Below, in pieces: positions 1-10,122 of a stretch of DNA of 34,683 bases (the first letter of the stretch is position 1; each line of letters starts with the position of its first letter). The notes below the pieces were generated by a model that saw only the letters and a list, made by a program, of their open reading frames with translations, was not told the origin of the DNA and searched no databases. The position numbers and the translations under genes are program-made. The stretch comes from Terriglobia bacterium (GTDB lineage Bacteria > Acidobacteriota > Terriglobia > Terriglobales > Acidobacteriaceae): positions 1-34,683 of the forward strand of contig JAJPJZ010000074.1 in NCBI GenBank assembly GCA_021323935.1. The letters are read 5' to 3'.

Positions 1-1444
<1,444 letters not shown>

Positions 1445-1448
1445 CAGC

Positions 1449-2615
1449 TTGGAACCGACAACCCACTTCATGTTTGGCGCCTGCCTGGCGCGCGCAGGCT
1501 TCAACCGCAAGACCGCGCTGGCAACTTCCGTGATGGTGATTGCCGCCGAAATCCCTGATCTCGATATCTTCCTCGAGCTGCGCGGGCCGGTTTATGGTTT
1601 TCAGCACCATCGCGGCGCAACCCACACGCTGCTCGGAGTTCCATTCGACGCCGCGGCAGCCCTGCTCATCGTCTATGCCGCACGGCGCCTTCGGCAGTGG
1701 CGGCGCGGCGGTGGCGCGAGGGCACGCTCCGGCCCGGCGCCCCGCTGGGGGCTGCTTTACGCGCTGGCGTGTGTGGCGGCGCTCTCGCACATCCTGCTTG
1801 ATTTCACCAACTCTTACGGCGTTCGGCCGCTGATGCCGTTCTCATATGGCTGGCACCACTGGGACATCGTCGCTATTTTTGAGCCGTTCATGTGGGCAGT
1901 GCTGTTCCTGGGCCTGGTGCTGCCTTCGCTGTTCTCGCTCATTCATGAAGAAATCGGCGCGCGGCACAGCGGGCCGAGGGGCCGCGTCGCGGCAGTGGCT
2001 GCCCTGGCGGCCGTGGCGCTGATGTGGGGCGCGCGTGACTACGAACATCGGCGGGCGTTGGCGGCGCTTGACGCCATGGAGTATGGCAGCGAGCTTCCCG
2101 TGCGGGTTTCGGCCTACGGCACCATGCTGAACATTTTTGCCTGGAACGGTGTGGTTGAAACCGACACTGCCTTTCGCGCCATGCCGGTCGATTCACTCAC
2201 GCCGGAAGTCGATCCACGGCGGCAGGCACGCATCTTCTACAAGCCGGCCGTCACGCCGCCGCTCACTGCGGCCAAGGCCAGCTACCTGGGGCGTGTATTC
2301 CTCGATTGGGCTGATTACCCGGTTTTTGAAATGCGCCAGCTCATGCCCGGGGAAGACGCTCTGGATCAACTGGGGCGCGCGGCCGGGGCAGCGACTCTGC
2401 GGCCGGCGGCTTTGATCCAGGAGGCGGGCACTGCGCCCGCCGGGTACGTGGTCAGGATGTATGACTTGCGCTACTTCGACGTTGATTCGGCTTTGCGCGG
2501 CCGGCGGCGAACCCTGGGCGGAACGGTGCAGCTCGATGCTGAGCTGCACCCCGTCGCGTATTACATGGGATCGTTTTTCGGCAGGACCGTCCAGCGGCTG
2601 CAACCGCCCAGGTAA
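1449..2615 (+). CDS. Membrane-bound metal-dependent hydrolase (DUF457/YdjM family)
   Basis: The frame is open from an ATG at 1389, but I prefer TTG at 1449: it gives MEPTTHFMFGACLARAGF, the usual DUF457 amino terminus, and avoids overlap with the lipid kinase. The 388-residue product has the family's putative metal ligands: PDLD around residues 36-39, HHRGATHT at 53-60, and a later HILLDFTNSYGV plus WHHWDI. Hydrophobic helices lie between these motifs (YALACVAALSHILL, FMWAVLFLGLVLPSLFSLI, VAAVAALAAVALMWG). Family members are inner-membrane proteins believed to be phospholipase D-like or phosphatase-like hydrolases, but no reaction is proven. The C-terminal 180 residues form a soluble extension that probably faces the periplasm. 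Pairing with a lipid kinase suggests a role in lipid turnover, which is an inference. Confidence 0.85.
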   Translation: MEPTTHFMFGACLARAGFNRKTALATSVMVIAAEIPDLDIFLELRGPVYGFQHHRGATHTLLGVPFDAAAALLIVYAARRLRQWRRGGGARARSGPAPRWGLLYALACVAALSHILLDFTNSYGVRPLMPFSYGWHHWDIVAIFEPFMWAVLFLGLVLPSLFSLIHEEIGARHSGPRGRVAAVAALAAVALMWGARDYEHRRALAALDAMEYGSELPVRVSAYGTMLNIFAWNGVVETDTAFRAMPVDSLTPEVDPRRQARIFYKPAVTPPLTAAKASYLGRVFLDWADYPVFEMRQLMPGEDALDQLGRAAGAATLRPAALIQEAGTAPAGYVVRMYDLRYFDVDSALRGRRRTLGGTVQLDAELHPVAYYMGSFFGRTVQRLQPPR

Positions 2616-2625
2616 AAGCGCAGAA

Positions 2626-3321
2626 CTACTGCGGCGGCTGGGGCTTGGAGCCATTCCCCTGCGCCGGCGCCTGTGAACCCTTCGCCTGGCCGGCATTTCC
2701 ACTCGGCGCCGCGGTAGAAGCGCCGCTGCTCGATTGCGACCTATCGACCACGCCGCCTTCGGCTGACTCAGGAATTCCTGACTGGCCCGGCGCGGCGACG
2801 TGAACGATCCTCATCTGTGGCACCTCATGGTTCCAGCTCGCGGGAATACCATCGAAGGCGACCCGGAAAGGCATGCTCTGCCGGGGTTTCAACGGCGAAG
2901 TGGCCGCTGCCGGCGCGCCTTTGTCATCGGTCAGGAACTCGAGGTTGCGCGTCTCGCGCTGCACCTGGTGGCCTTGCGCATCGGTGAATGCAGCATCTAC
3001 CGTCACCTGGCCTACCGCATTTGAGCCGGTGTTTTCGATTTCGCCGTAGATGTAACTCTGGCCGCCAACCGGCGCGCTCGAAACACGAAGCCCTTTAAAT
3101 TGCAGTTGCGTGGCGAAAGGCTGGTCGGGGACCTGGCCGGCGACCGGTCCGGGTGAGTTCTTTGGCGTGCGCGGCAGCGCGTAGATAATGGCAGCCAGAA
3201 TTACGCCTGCCACCACCAGCGCAACCAGCGGCCACGGAAAGCGGTTGGGTTTTTCAATTTGTTCCACGATGTGCGGCGCAGGCTGTCGATCGGGCGGTCG
3301 GTAATTGGGGTTGGTTGCCAT
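2626..3321 (-). CDS. Membrane-anchored protein with FxLYD/DUF2393-like domain
   Basis: The 231-residue product starts at an ATG (3321-3319) with a perfect AGGAGG three bases upstream. Residues 1-27 are a short polar tail (MATNPNYRPPDRQP), followed by FPWPLVALVVAGVILAAIIYAL, a single transmembrane anchor. The exported part has SYIYGEIENTGSNAVGQVTV followed by a later PFRVAFDGIPASW. This pattern of a short beta-sandwich with a G-x-IEN motif resembles FxLYD or DUF2393/DUF3426 domains, which often bind or scaffold at the cell envelope. The C-terminal 45 residues are low-complexity Ser/Ala/Gly/Gln/Pro, probably disordered. The small gene just upstream on the same strand encodes a near copy of its N-terminus and anchor. 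Function is unknown. Confidence 0.75.
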   Translation of the reverse strand: MATNPNYRPPDRQPAPHIVEQIEKPNRFPWPLVALVVAGVILAAIIYALPRTPKNSPGPVAGQVPDQPFATQLQFKGLRVSSAPVGGQSYIYGEIENTGSNAVGQVTVDAAFTDAQGHQVQRETRNLEFLTDDKGAPAAATSPLKPRQSMPFRVAFDGIPASWNHEVPQMRIVHVAAPGQSGIPESAEGGVVDRSQSSSGASTAAPSGNAGQAKGSQAPAQGNGSKPQPPQ

Positions 3322-3461
3322 GTTCCTCCTGTTGCGCCCAAGCCGGCGGCGAAGATATATCTGCCGCGCGGGGGTGATTCAAAACCGACGGCGCGAACTG
3401 AACTGCACCATAAGGCGCTTTTCGGTACCCGCGGTGCATCAATCCGCAGCTTCAAATCCGG

Positions 3462-3641
3462 TTACCGGCCAGGCGCGCCGGCCACGAAGTACCAGATGAT
3501 TAAGCCCAGAATCGCGGCCGTAATGAGCGCTCCAATCACGCCCCACGGAAAAGGCTTCTTGGTTTCAATCTCGGCCCTGGGTTCAGGCTTATGAAGCTGC
3601 GGCCCGCGCGTGAAATTCGGATCAATTGGATTTGTTGCCAT
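3462..3641 (-). CDS. Small single-pass membrane protein, N-terminal paralogue of the downstream gene
   Basis: Translating the minus strand from ATG at 3641-3639 gives a 59-residue protein beginning MATNPIDPNFTRGP and ending FVAGAPGR before TAA at 3464-3462. It has a polar tail, the KKPFPWG junction, and one helix (VIGALITAAILGLIIWYF). The start MATNP, the PFPW junction and the alanine/isoleucine-rich helix match those of the 231-residue protein encoded 140 bases downstream on the same strand, so the two look like tandem paralogues, one without the exported domain. No strong Shine-Dalgarno is visible. It is divergent from the secreted STN-domain gene. The existence of the gene rests on this similarity; function is unknown. 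Confidence 0.65.
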   Translation of the reverse strand: MATNPIDPNFTRGPQLHKPEPRAEIETKKPFPWGVIGALITAAILGLIIWYFVAGAPGR

Positions 3642-3740
3642 ATTGGTTGGGATGGACAGGAATCAGTGAAGTTTGCCTTGAAATCCAGACCTGCTGAACC
3701 GCGCCGCGGAACACCAGGCGCGCGCCGGCGGTCTGATAAG

Positions 3741-4469
3741 ATGAGGCCAGTGTTGCTTATGATAAGGCTGTTTGCAGTTATGGTGTTGTTGGCCTTAGCG
3801 CTCCAGGCGCAGAGCTCGCCTGCCGTTCCGGCATCGCAGCAAGCGGAGACGGCCGCTTCGCTGGCCAACCAACCGCCACAGCCGCCACAGGTGACCTACC
3901 AGAACGGCCTGCTCACCGTCCACGCTGAAAATTCCACGCTGGCTGATGTCCTGGCGCAGGTGCAAGCCAAGACCGGCGCGCAGATCCAGGTACCGCCCGG
4001 TGCCGCCACCGAGCGTATGGTGGTTCAGGAAGGACCGGAGCCCGCGCGGGACGCATTGGCCGCGCTGCTGCGCGGCAGCGGCTTTGATTTCATCATTTTA
4101 GGCAGCGCGCAGGACCCGCAGTCGGTGCAGCGCGTGGTGCTCACGCCGCATATGGCGCAAGCTCCTGCGCCAGCGCAATCGGGTTTCCCGGCACGCCAGC
4201 AGGCGCCCGATTACCAGAACAACAATGAAGAAGCAGAGCCCGCGCCGCCCGCGCCCATCCAGCCCGCAGCTCCCACGACCACGGCGCGCCCGGCAAGCCC
4301 GGGAGGCGAGACCGGCGGCCTGAAGACTCCTGAGCAGTTGCTGCAGGAACTGCAGCAGATTCAACGCGGCCAGCCGGGGCAGGCGCAACAGAATGGCCAG
4401 ACGCAAACACCGCCGCAAATGCCGCCCCAGGCGCCGACCCGCCGCCGCGAAGTGCCGCCTCCGGTTTAG
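3741..4469 (+). CDS. Secreted protein with STN/secretin-N-like domain and Pro/Gln-rich tail
   Basis: The frame is open from 3591, but the first residues before 3741 are unlike any signal peptide and overlap the divergent small gene. From ATG 3741 the product (242 residues) begins MRPVLLMIRLFAVMVLLALALQAQ, a good signal peptide, so this start is preferred; ATG 3759 is an alternative. Residues 57-120 (LLTVHAENSTLADVLAQVQ, then a KTGAQIQVPPGA segment, then ALAALLRGSGFDFIIL) have the pattern of an STN or secretin N-terminal domain as found in TonB receptors and secretins: short beta-alpha-beta with 'tLadvLaqv...tGaqi'. The remaining half is rich in Ala, Pro and Gln and probably disordered. It may be a periplasmic partner of an envelope machine, but no partner gene adjoins it. 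Confidence 0.7.
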   Translation: MRPVLLMIRLFAVMVLLALALQAQSSPAVPASQQAETAASLANQPPQPPQVTYQNGLLTVHAENSTLADVLAQVQAKTGAQIQVPPGAATERMVVQEGPEPARDALAALLRGSGFDFIILGSAQDPQSVQRVVLTPHMAQAPAPAQSGFPARQQAPDYQNNNEEAEPAPPAPIQPAAPTTTARPASPGGETGGLKTPEQLLQELQQIQRGQPGQAQQNGQTQTPPQMPPQAPTRRREVPPPV

Positions 4470-4478
4470 GCGAGCAGC

Positions 4479-4504
4479 AAAAAGCCGGGCGCTCGGCCCA
4501 GCCT
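4479..4504 (-). terminator. Probable intrinsic terminator of the 54-residue gene
   Basis: On the minus strand AGGCTGGGC (4504-4496) pairs with GCCCGGCTT (4490-4482) across the five-base loop CGAGC, seven Watson-Crick pairs and two G-U pairs, and the stem is followed by a run of T (complement of the A's at 4479-4484). It lies just beyond the stop of the minus-strand small gene and between convergent genes. Confidence 0.55.
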
Positions 4505-4534
4505 TGTGAACAACGACAAATTGATGAATGAGAG

Positions 4535-4699
4535 CTAGTCGCCGCTTTCCGCGGTCGCAGGCCGCAGGGTCGCGACTGCCTGCTGCTTCGGCTCATTGTG
4601 GCGCTTGAACATCCGCAGGATCCCCAGAATCGCCACGTACCCGGCGCCGATACCCAAAGCCATCGTGGAAACAATTGCGAACGCCACCATTACGAACAT
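4535..4699 (-). CDS. Small single-pass membrane protein (54 residues)
   Basis: From ATG at 4699-4697 the minus strand encodes MFVMVAFAIVSTMALGIGAG, a helix continuing to YVAILGILRMF, then a charged/polar tail KRHNEPKQQA and ESGD before TAG at 4537-4535. An AAAGGGGA sequence lies about five bases upstream of the ATG, a reasonable ribosome-binding site, and a terminator-like hairpin follows the stop. The layout (periplasmic or short N-terminus, one helix, KRH stop-transfer, cytoplasmic tail) is typical of small inner-membrane proteins. I do not recognise a family. It follows the zinc-ribbon-like gene (84 bases apart) on the same strand. Confidence 0.6.
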   Translation of the reverse strand: MFVMVAFAIVSTMALGIGAGYVAILGILRMFKRHNEPKQQAVATLRPATAESGD

Positions 4700-4748
4700 C
4701 TCGTCCCCTTTGGCCCAATCGTAGGATGCCGGGCCTGAGTTCCTGTTT

Positions 4749-4779
4749 GCCTTCGCGGCCCTTGCCGAGCGGCGAAGGC
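4749..4779 (-). terminator. Hairpin downstream of the zinc-ribbon gene, possible terminator
   Basis: GCCTTCGC at 4749-4756 and GCGAAGGC at 4772-4779 form a perfect eight-base inverted repeat with a 15-base loop that can itself pair GGC with GCC. It sits immediately after the stop of the minus-strand gene at 4784. There is no T-run, so it may instead be an mRNA 3' stabilising structure. Confidence 0.35.
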
Positions 4780-4783
4780 TGGG

Positions 4784-5005
4784 TTACTTCTTCTTCTCCG
4801 CGTTCCACACGGTCCGCGAAATTGCCCGCCCGCAGAACGGGCAAAAATTCATCAGGTAAAGATTCGGGCGCTCTTCCGGCGAGCCCACGGCGTAATCCGA
4901 ATCCACTTCGTTCAAAATCCTGCCGTGCATCTGCTGCCTGGGCGCGTGCAAGACGGCTCCGTTGTCCACCGCCTGTTGCAGGTCGTCACAGCAGTGTTCC
5001 GTCAT
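4784..5005 (-). CDS. Small cysteine-rich protein with CPFC zinc-ribbon-like motif
   Basis: The 73-residue product (ATG at 5005-5003) begins MTEHCCDDLQQAVDNG and has NFCPFCGRAISRTVW near its C-terminus. The two cysteine pairs, CC at residues 5-6 and CPFC at about 54-57, could together bind one zinc ion. The middle part (NEVDSDYAVGSPEERPNLYLM) resembles small uncharacterised bacterial proteins of the DUF6980-like kind, but that assignment is from memory and weak. It lies between uvrA (divergent) and the 54-residue membrane protein. No function can be given. Confidence 0.6.
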   Translation of the reverse strand: MTEHCCDDLQQAVDNGAVLHAPRQQMHGRILNEVDSDYAVGSPEERPNLYLMNFCPFCGRAISRTVWNAEKKK

Positions 5006-5080
5006 ACGCCCGTCAGCACTCTACCTGCGTTGACCCTGCTCGGGATTGGCAAGTAAGATACGTTCTGGCGTTAAGCCGGA

Positions 5081-5119
5081 TTCCCAACCGGGCGCCGCTT
5101 GGCGCAATGCGGTTGGGAA
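5081..5119. repeat. Large imperfect hairpin upstream of uvrA
   Basis: TTCCCAACCG at 5081-5090 is the exact reverse complement of CGGTTGGGAA at 5110-5119. Inside it GCGCC (5092-5096) and GGCGC (5101-5105) pair around a GCTT loop, with only one and four bases unpaired between the two stems. The whole 39 bases lie between the divergent zinc-ribbon gene and uvrA, 108 bases before the uvrA start. No T-run follows it. Confidence 0.6.
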
Positions 5120-5227
5120 GCACACCTTTACTTTTGCGGATAATCCCAACCCCGCCAAGATTACTGAAGTCCATTGCCTCAGCGGCCAGTGGTCTTGACA
5201 GCCCCGAGGACGTTTACCCTTAAGTAA

Positions 5228-8023
5228 ATGGCGATCACGAAAATCTCGGTCCGCGGCGCCCGCCAGCACAACCTGAAAGATATTTCTGTTGAGGTTCCGC
5301 GCAATTCGCTCACGGTGATTACCGGGCTGAGCGGCTCGGGCAAATCGTCGCTCGCCTTCGACACGATTTATGCGGAAGGGCAGCGGCGTTACGTCGAGAC
5401 GCTCTCCGCGTATGCGCGGCAGTTTCTCGATCAGATGGAGCGCCCTGATGTTGATTCCATCGATGGCCTGAGCCCTTCGATCGCCATTGAGCAGAAAACT
5501 ACCAGCCGAAGCCCGCGCTCCACCGTCGGCACAATTACTGAGATTTACGATTATTTGCGCCTGCTTTATTCCTCGATCGGAACGCCGCATTGCCCGCAGT
5601 GCGGGCACGAGATCACGCGGCAATCAGCCGAGCAGATTGTCTCGAGCGTAATGGCGCACAACGCCGCCGCCGGGGAAGAGCGCGCAATGGTGCTGGCGCC
5701 CATTGTGCGCGGCCGCAAAGGAGAATTTAAGAAGGAGCTGGAAAAGCTGGCGCAGCAAGGCTTCACGCGCGCACGCATCGATTCGGAACTGCGTAACCTC
5801 GATGAGGAAATCAATCTCGATAAGCGCAAGAACCACACGATTGAGGTGCTGGTCGATCGCGTGCTGGTGAAAGCCGGCATTGAAAAGCGGCTGCAGGATT
5901 CCATCACGCTGGCGATGAAGCTGGCCAACGGCCTGGTGCAGGTTGCGTACGTGGGAGCGTCGTCCAGCGGCGCCGGCGAAGAGAAGCTGTATTCGTCGCG
6001 GCTGGCCTGCCCTGATTGCGGCATTAACGTTGCCGTGCTGGAGCCGCGCTCGTTCAGCTTCAACAGCACCTACGGCGCGTGCTCTGAGTGCCAAGGGCTG
6101 GGCAGCAAGTATGACTTTGACCCGGCCAAGGTCATCGTCGATTGGTCAAAGCCGCTGCTTGAGGGAGGCCTTGGGCCAGGCTCGGCCTCGGGCAACGTGA
6201 TCAACATGCTGCAGATTGCGGCAACAGCCTTCGGCTTTGATCTGGCAACGCCCTTCGAGAAATTTCCGGCGAAAACGCAGAACCTAGTGCTGTATGGTCC
6301 GGAGGCGCGCGATAAGAATCGCTGCGGGTTCAAAGGCGTGCTCGCGTATCTCCGCCAGGTGCTGGATGAAACCACGTCAGACGGTTACCGCGACTACCTG
6401 CTGAACTATATGTCGGCGGCCGAATGCCCTGCCTGCCACGGCGCGCGGTTGCGGCCCGAGAGCCTGGCCGTGAAAGTAAATGGCCTTTCCATCGCCGACT
6501 TCACGGCTATGCCGGTGGGCCGCGCGATTGAAGCGGTGGCGCAAATCAAGCTGAGCGGGCGCGAAGAAGCCCTGGCAGGGCGCATCGTGCGCGAAGTGGC
6601 TGAGCGCCTGCAATTCCTGAACGCCGTGGGCCTGAATTACATTTCACTGAACCGCTCGGCGGCCACTCTTTCAGGCGGAGAAGGCCAGCGCATCCGACTG
6701 GCCAGCCAGATTGGCTCGCGCCTGCGCGGCGTCCTCTACGTGCTGGATGAGCCTTCGATCGGGCTGCACCATCGCGACAACAACCGCCTGCTTTCCGCGC
6801 TCGAAGCCCTGCGCGACCTCGGCAACACCGTGCTGGTGGTAGAGCACGATGAAGAGACGATCCGCCGCGCCGATTACGTCATCGACCTTGGCCCCGGCGC
6901 GGGGCGGCATGGCGGCGAACTGGTCGCCAGCGGCACTCCGGCTGAAATCAGCGCTGCCCCCGCATCGCTCACCGGCGCGTACATTTCCGGCCGAAAAAGG
7001 ATTGCGGTCCGTGCACAACGCCGCGACTCCAAAGGCGCCATCACGGTGCTGGGCGCGCGCGAAAACAACCTGCGCAATGTTGATGTGGCGTTTCCGCTCG
7101 GCGTCATGACCGTCGTGACCGGCGTTTCCGGCTCGGGCAAGTCAACTTTGGTCAATGACATTCTGTATCGCGCGCTGGCAAAGCAACTTTACCGCTCGCG
7201 CGAGGAGCCGGGGACACACAAGCAAATTACCGGCACGGAGAACATCGATGGCGTTATTCGCATCGACCAATCGCCCATCGGGCGTACGCCGCGCTCCAAC
7301 CCGGCAACCTACACCGGCGTGTTTACCCACATTCGAGACCTGTACGCCATGCTGCCTGAATCGCGCGAACGCGGCTACAAGGCCGGGCGCTTCTCGTTCA
7401 ACGTTGCCGGCGGGCGCTGCGAAGCCTGCCAGGGCGAAGGCCAGCGCCGCATCGAGATGAACTTTCTTCCCGATGTGTATGTGCAATGCGAAGTGTGCGG
7501 CGGCCGCCGCTACAACCACGAAACCCTGACCGTGCGTTTCAAGGGGCTTTCCATCGCCGGCCTGCTCGAACTGCCGGTTTCAGATGCTTTGCCGCCGCTT
7601 GAAGACGTGCCGCAGGTGCGCCAGAAGCTGCAAACGCTGGTGGATGTCGGCCTCGGCTACATTCATCTGGGCCAATCGGCCGTAACCCTCTCAGGCGGAG
7701 AGGCGCAGCGGATTAAGCTGGCCCGCGAGTTGAGCAAGCGCCAGACCGGCCGCACGCTTTACCTGCTGGACGAGCCGACCGTGGGGCTGCACATGGAAGA
7801 CGTCAGCAAATTGCTGGAAGTGCTGCACCGGCTTACCGACCTGGGCAACAGCGTGATCATCATCGAGCACGACCTTGACGTCATCCGCAACGCCGATTGG
7901 ATCATTGACCTTGGGCCTGAAGGCGGAGAGAACGGGGGGCGCGTGGTGGCGCAGGGAACGCCGGAGCAGGTCGCGCGCAGCAAAGCTTCTTTCACCGGCA
8001 AGGCGCTGGCGGCGAGTTTGTAA
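5228..8023 (+). CDS. uvrA: Excinuclease ABC subunit A
   Basis: The 931-residue product is full length for UvrA, the damage-sensing ATPase of nucleotide excision repair, which works as a dimer with UvrB. Residues 33-40 (GLSGSGKS) are the first Walker A; the second, GVSGSGKST, is near 631. Both ABC signatures are present (LSGGEGQR near 480 and LSGGEAQR near 821), each followed by a Walker B region ([15 protein letters not shown] and [14 protein letters not shown]). Zinc modules are visible as CPDC...CSEC near 260 and CEAC...CEVC near 730; an additional CPQC is near 120. The start ATG directly precedes the conserved [18 protein letters not shown] hairpin lies in the leader. No LexA-type box was confidently recognised. 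Confidence 0.98.
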   Translation: MAITKISVRGARQHNLKDISVEVPRNSLTVITGLSGSGKSSLAFDTIYAEGQRRYVETLSAYARQFLDQMERPDVDSIDGLSPSIAIEQKTTSRSPRSTVGTITEIYDYLRLLYSSIGTPHCPQCGHEITRQSAEQIVSSVMAHNAAAGEERAMVLAPIVRGRKGEFKKELEKLAQQGFTRARIDSELRNLDEEINLDKRKNHTIEVLVDRVLVKAGIEKRLQDSITLAMKLANGLVQVAYVGASSSGAGEEKLYSSRLACPDCGINVAVLEPRSFSFNSTYGACSECQGLGSKYDFDPAKVIVDWSKPLLEGGLGPGSASGNVINMLQIAATAFGFDLATPFEKFPAKTQNLVLYGPEARDKNRCGFKGVLAYLRQVLDETTSDGYRDYLLNYMSAAECPACHGARLRPESLAVKVNGLSIADFTAMPVGRAIEAVAQIKLSGREEALAGRIVREVAERLQFLNAVGLNYISLNRSAATLSGGEGQRIRLASQIGSRLRGVLYVLDEPSIGLHHRDNNRLLSALEALRDLGNTVLVVEHDEETIRRADYVIDLGPGAGRHGGELVASGTPAEISAAPASLTGAYISGRKRIAVRAQRRDSKGAITVLGARENNLRNVDVAFPLGVMTVVTGVSGSGKSTLVNDILYRALAKQLYRSREEPGTHKQITGTENIDGVIRIDQSPIGRTPRSNPATYTGVFTHIRDLYAMLPESRERGYKAGRFSFNVAGGRCEACQGEGQRRIEMNFLPDVYVQCEVCGGRRYNHETLTVRFKGLSIAGLLELPVSDALPPLEDVPQVRQKLQTLVDVGLGYIHLGQSAVTLSGGEAQRIKLARELSKRQTGRTLYLLDEPTVGLHMEDVSKLLEVLHRLTDLGNSVIIIEHDLDVIRNADWIIDLGPEGGENGGRVVAQGTPEQVARSKASFTGKALAASL

Positions 8024-8105
8024 ACGCCGGCTTTCCGAGGCTCCGCTGCCGCTGCTTTAGAATCGACTGGAACCACCGATCCCGGGTCGAACGAAGAACC
8101 GCAAA

Positions 8106-8966
8106 TTGCCTCCTGCTCCCAATTCGTCCGGCGAAGCGCCTGAGCAACCGACATTTACTCCTGAAATTCAGAGCGAAATTCTTCCACCTGCGGCAAGCCT
8201 GCCTCGCCCGCATGGCGCGGGCGAAGACCCGGTGTGGAGCGGCTGGGATGTGGCGCTGCTGGTCATCGTGTTCTTCGTCGCGCTGGCTGTCGTCACCTGG
8301 TTTGGGCTGCCGATTGCGCGCAAGCTGCCCTCCATGCGCCACATGACGGCGCTGGCGGTGCTGCAGAGTCCCATCGTGGTGATCTGCATCGAGGGGGCGG
8401 CGGAATTTGCCGTGCTGCTGTTCATGATCGCGCTGGTCAGGGTTTCGTATCGGCGGCCGTTCTGGCCGGCCGTGCGCTGGAACTTTCCGCATTCGCGCTG
8501 GTCGGCGTTCCTGGCAATTGGCTTTGTGCTGGCGCTGGCGCTGGCGCCATTCGAGTCAGGACTGGAGAAAGTTGCGCCGTCGCCCAAGCAGCTTCCGATT
8601 GACCAGATGTTTTCGACGACTGCGGCCGCCTACGCCATGGCCCTGTTCGGCACCTTCTGGGCGCCGCTGATTGAAGAGCTCTTCTTTCGTGGATTTCTTT
8701 ATCCCGTGCTTGCCCGCCGCCTGGGCGCGTTGGTTTCGGTGTTGCTGACGGCAATCGCCTTTGCCGCACTGCACGGAGCGCAGCTCGCCCACGCCATTGC
8801 GCCGCTGGCCGTAATCTTCATTGTGGGCCTGGTGCTGACGATTGTGCGTGCGCGAACACGATCCGTAGCATCATCGATGCTGGTGCACATGGGCTACAAC
8901 GGCGCGCTGTTCCTGATTGCGTGGCACAGCAGCGACCACTTCCGGCATTTGGAGAAGCTGACGTGA
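8106..8966 (+). CDS. CPBP family intramembrane metalloprotease
   Basis: This 286-residue polytopic protein carries the three CPBP (CAAX protease and bacteriocin-processing) motifs: EELFFRGFLY with Glu190-Glu191 and Arg195, FAALHG with His223, and HMGYN with His261 and Asn265. Members are membrane-embedded glutamate-type proteases related to Rce1, used for prenyl-protein processing, immunity or regulation. Residues 1-45 are a Pro/Ser-rich cytoplasmic tail, followed by hydrophobic helices (VALLVIVFFVALAVV, FAVLLFMIALV, WSAFLAIGFVLALALAP and later ones). The chosen start is TTG at 8106; no strong ribosome site is seen, so it is uncertain. The stop TGA overlaps the GTG start of pyrE (GTGA), so the two are translationally coupled. 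Substrate unknown. Confidence 0.88.
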   Translation: MPPAPNSSGEAPEQPTFTPEIQSEILPPAASLPRPHGAGEDPVWSGWDVALLVIVFFVALAVVTWFGLPIARKLPSMRHMTALAVLQSPIVVICIEGAAEFAVLLFMIALVRVSYRRPFWPAVRWNFPHSRWSAFLAIGFVLALALAPFESGLEKVAPSPKQLPIDQMFSTTAAAYAMALFGTFWAPLIEELFFRGFLYPVLARRLGALVSVLLTAIAFAALHGAQLAHAIAPLAVIFIVGLVLTIVRARTRSVASSMLVHMGYNGALFLIAWHSSDHFRHLEKLT

Positions 8967-9544
8967 GCGCAGCCCGCGCGGAACTGCTCGCCTTGCTGGC
9001 GGAGAAATCGTTCAAGCTCGGCCATTTCAAGCTGTCTTCGGGCGGCACCAGCGATTACTACGTCGATTGTCGCACCACCACGCTCGACGCAAGAGGCGCA
9101 CGGCTGGTCGGCGAGCTGGTGCTCGATGAAATCGCCGCACGCGGCTGGAAGCCGGAGGCCATAGGCGGACTCACGCTGGGCGCGGATCCTATCGCCGTGG
9201 CGGCGGCGGTGGTGAGCAGCGAGCGCGGTACGCCGGTCAATGCGTTCCTGGTGCGGAAGGCGGAAAAGCAGCACGGGACCGGTCAGCGCATCGAGGGCTT
9301 TCGCCAGGGCGGCGCGCGTGTCGTCATCGTTGATGACGTCTGCACCACCGGAGCTTCAACCATCCAGGCCATTGAAGCCGCGCGCGAAGCCGGCTTTGAG
9401 GTTGTGGGCGTGCTTTGCCTGCTGGAGCGCGAAGAAGCCCGGGGCCGGGCCAACGTGGAGCGCGCCGCCGCACCTGCTCCCTTTGTGGCGCTGTTCACTG
9501 CGTCGCAACTCCGCGAACATGTGAAAGGGAACCAGGCCCGCTGA
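8963..9544 (+). CDS. pyrE: Orotate phosphoribosyltransferase
   Basis: PyrE joins orotate to PRPP to make OMP in pyrimidine synthesis, in the cytoplasm. The 193-residue product has the OPRTase start region KSFKLGHFKLSSGGTSDYYV, the LVRKAEKQHGTG loop at about residues 97-107 and the PRPP-binding VVIVDDVCTTGAST at 120-133. I chose GTG at 8963 rather than ATG 8921 because GGAGAAG lies eight bases upstream, the GTGA overlaps the previous stop by four bases, and known PyrE proteins begin close to here. The gene is alone from the pyrimidine pathway in this window. It is convergent with dtd. Confidence 0.95.
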   Translation: MSAARAELLALLAEKSFKLGHFKLSSGGTSDYYVDCRTTTLDARGARLVGELVLDEIAARGWKPEAIGGLTLGADPIAVAAAVVSSERGTPVNAFLVRKAEKQHGTGQRIEGFRQGGARVVIVDDVCTTGASTIQAIEAAREAGFEVVGVLCLLEREEARGRANVERAAAPAPFVALFTASQLREHVKGNQAR

Positions 9545-9594
9545 CGCAAACCTGGCAGCGCGAGGCGCCAATCACAAGATCCCTGCGCAGCCGA

Positions 9595-10044
9595 TCAAAA
9601 CTGCTTTTCGGAATCGAGCAGGATGGTGACCGGCCCATCGTTCACCAGCTCCACCAGCATCATTTCCTGAAAGCGGCCGGTTTCGCATTGCAATCCAAGG
9701 GCGCGCACCTGCTCGACGAAGCGCTCATAGAGCGGCCGCGCAAGCTCGGGGCGAGCGGCATGAATGTAGGATGGCCGGTTCTGGCCACGGGCGTCGCCAT
9801 ACAGGGTGAATTGCGAGACCGCGAGCACCGCGCCGCCTGCTTCCGTGATCGCTAGGTTCATCTTCCCGCTTTGGTCGTCAAAGATGCGCAGCTTGGCGAT
9901 CTTGGCCGCAAGGTAATCGGCATCGCGTTCAGTATCGATTTCGGAAACGCCGAGCAGGACCAGCAGCCCACGGCCAATCTGGCCGGCGGTTTCGCCGTTC
10001 ACGGTCACGCCGGCCCGAGTCACGCGCTGCACCACCGCTCGCAT
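9595..10044 (-). CDS. dtd: D-aminoacyl-tRNA deacylase
   Basis: Dtd removes D-amino acids (and glycine from tRNA-Ala) mischarged on tRNA. The product, 149 residues from ATG at 10044-10042, begins MRAVVQRVTRAGVTVNG, the standard family start, so upstream in-frame codons are not used. It contains LAVSQFTLYGDARGQNRPSY (the SQFTL motif) and the second catalytic NDGPVT motif near its C-terminus, which carries the Gly-cisPro chirality filter. Length matches the family. It is divergent from selD with 78 bases between start codons, so promoters for both must lie there. No strong Shine-Dalgarno is visible. Confidence 0.96.
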   Translation of the reverse strand: MRAVVQRVTRAGVTVNGETAGQIGRGLLVLLGVSEIDTERDADYLAAKIAKLRIFDDQSGKMNLAITEAGGAVLAVSQFTLYGDARGQNRPSYIHAARPELARPLYERFVEQVRALGLQCETGRFQEMMLVELVNDGPVTILLDSEKQF

Positions 10045-10122
10045 ACACGCAGTGTTGCAACAAGCCGCGCCTGTTGGCAACCGCCAGGGAATAATTCGGC
10101 AATCCGCTAGAATTCAACCTTG

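Noticed and set aside
3591-3740. Extended N-terminus of the STN-domain protein
   Set aside because: Overlaps the divergent small gene and hides the signal peptide beginning at 3741.
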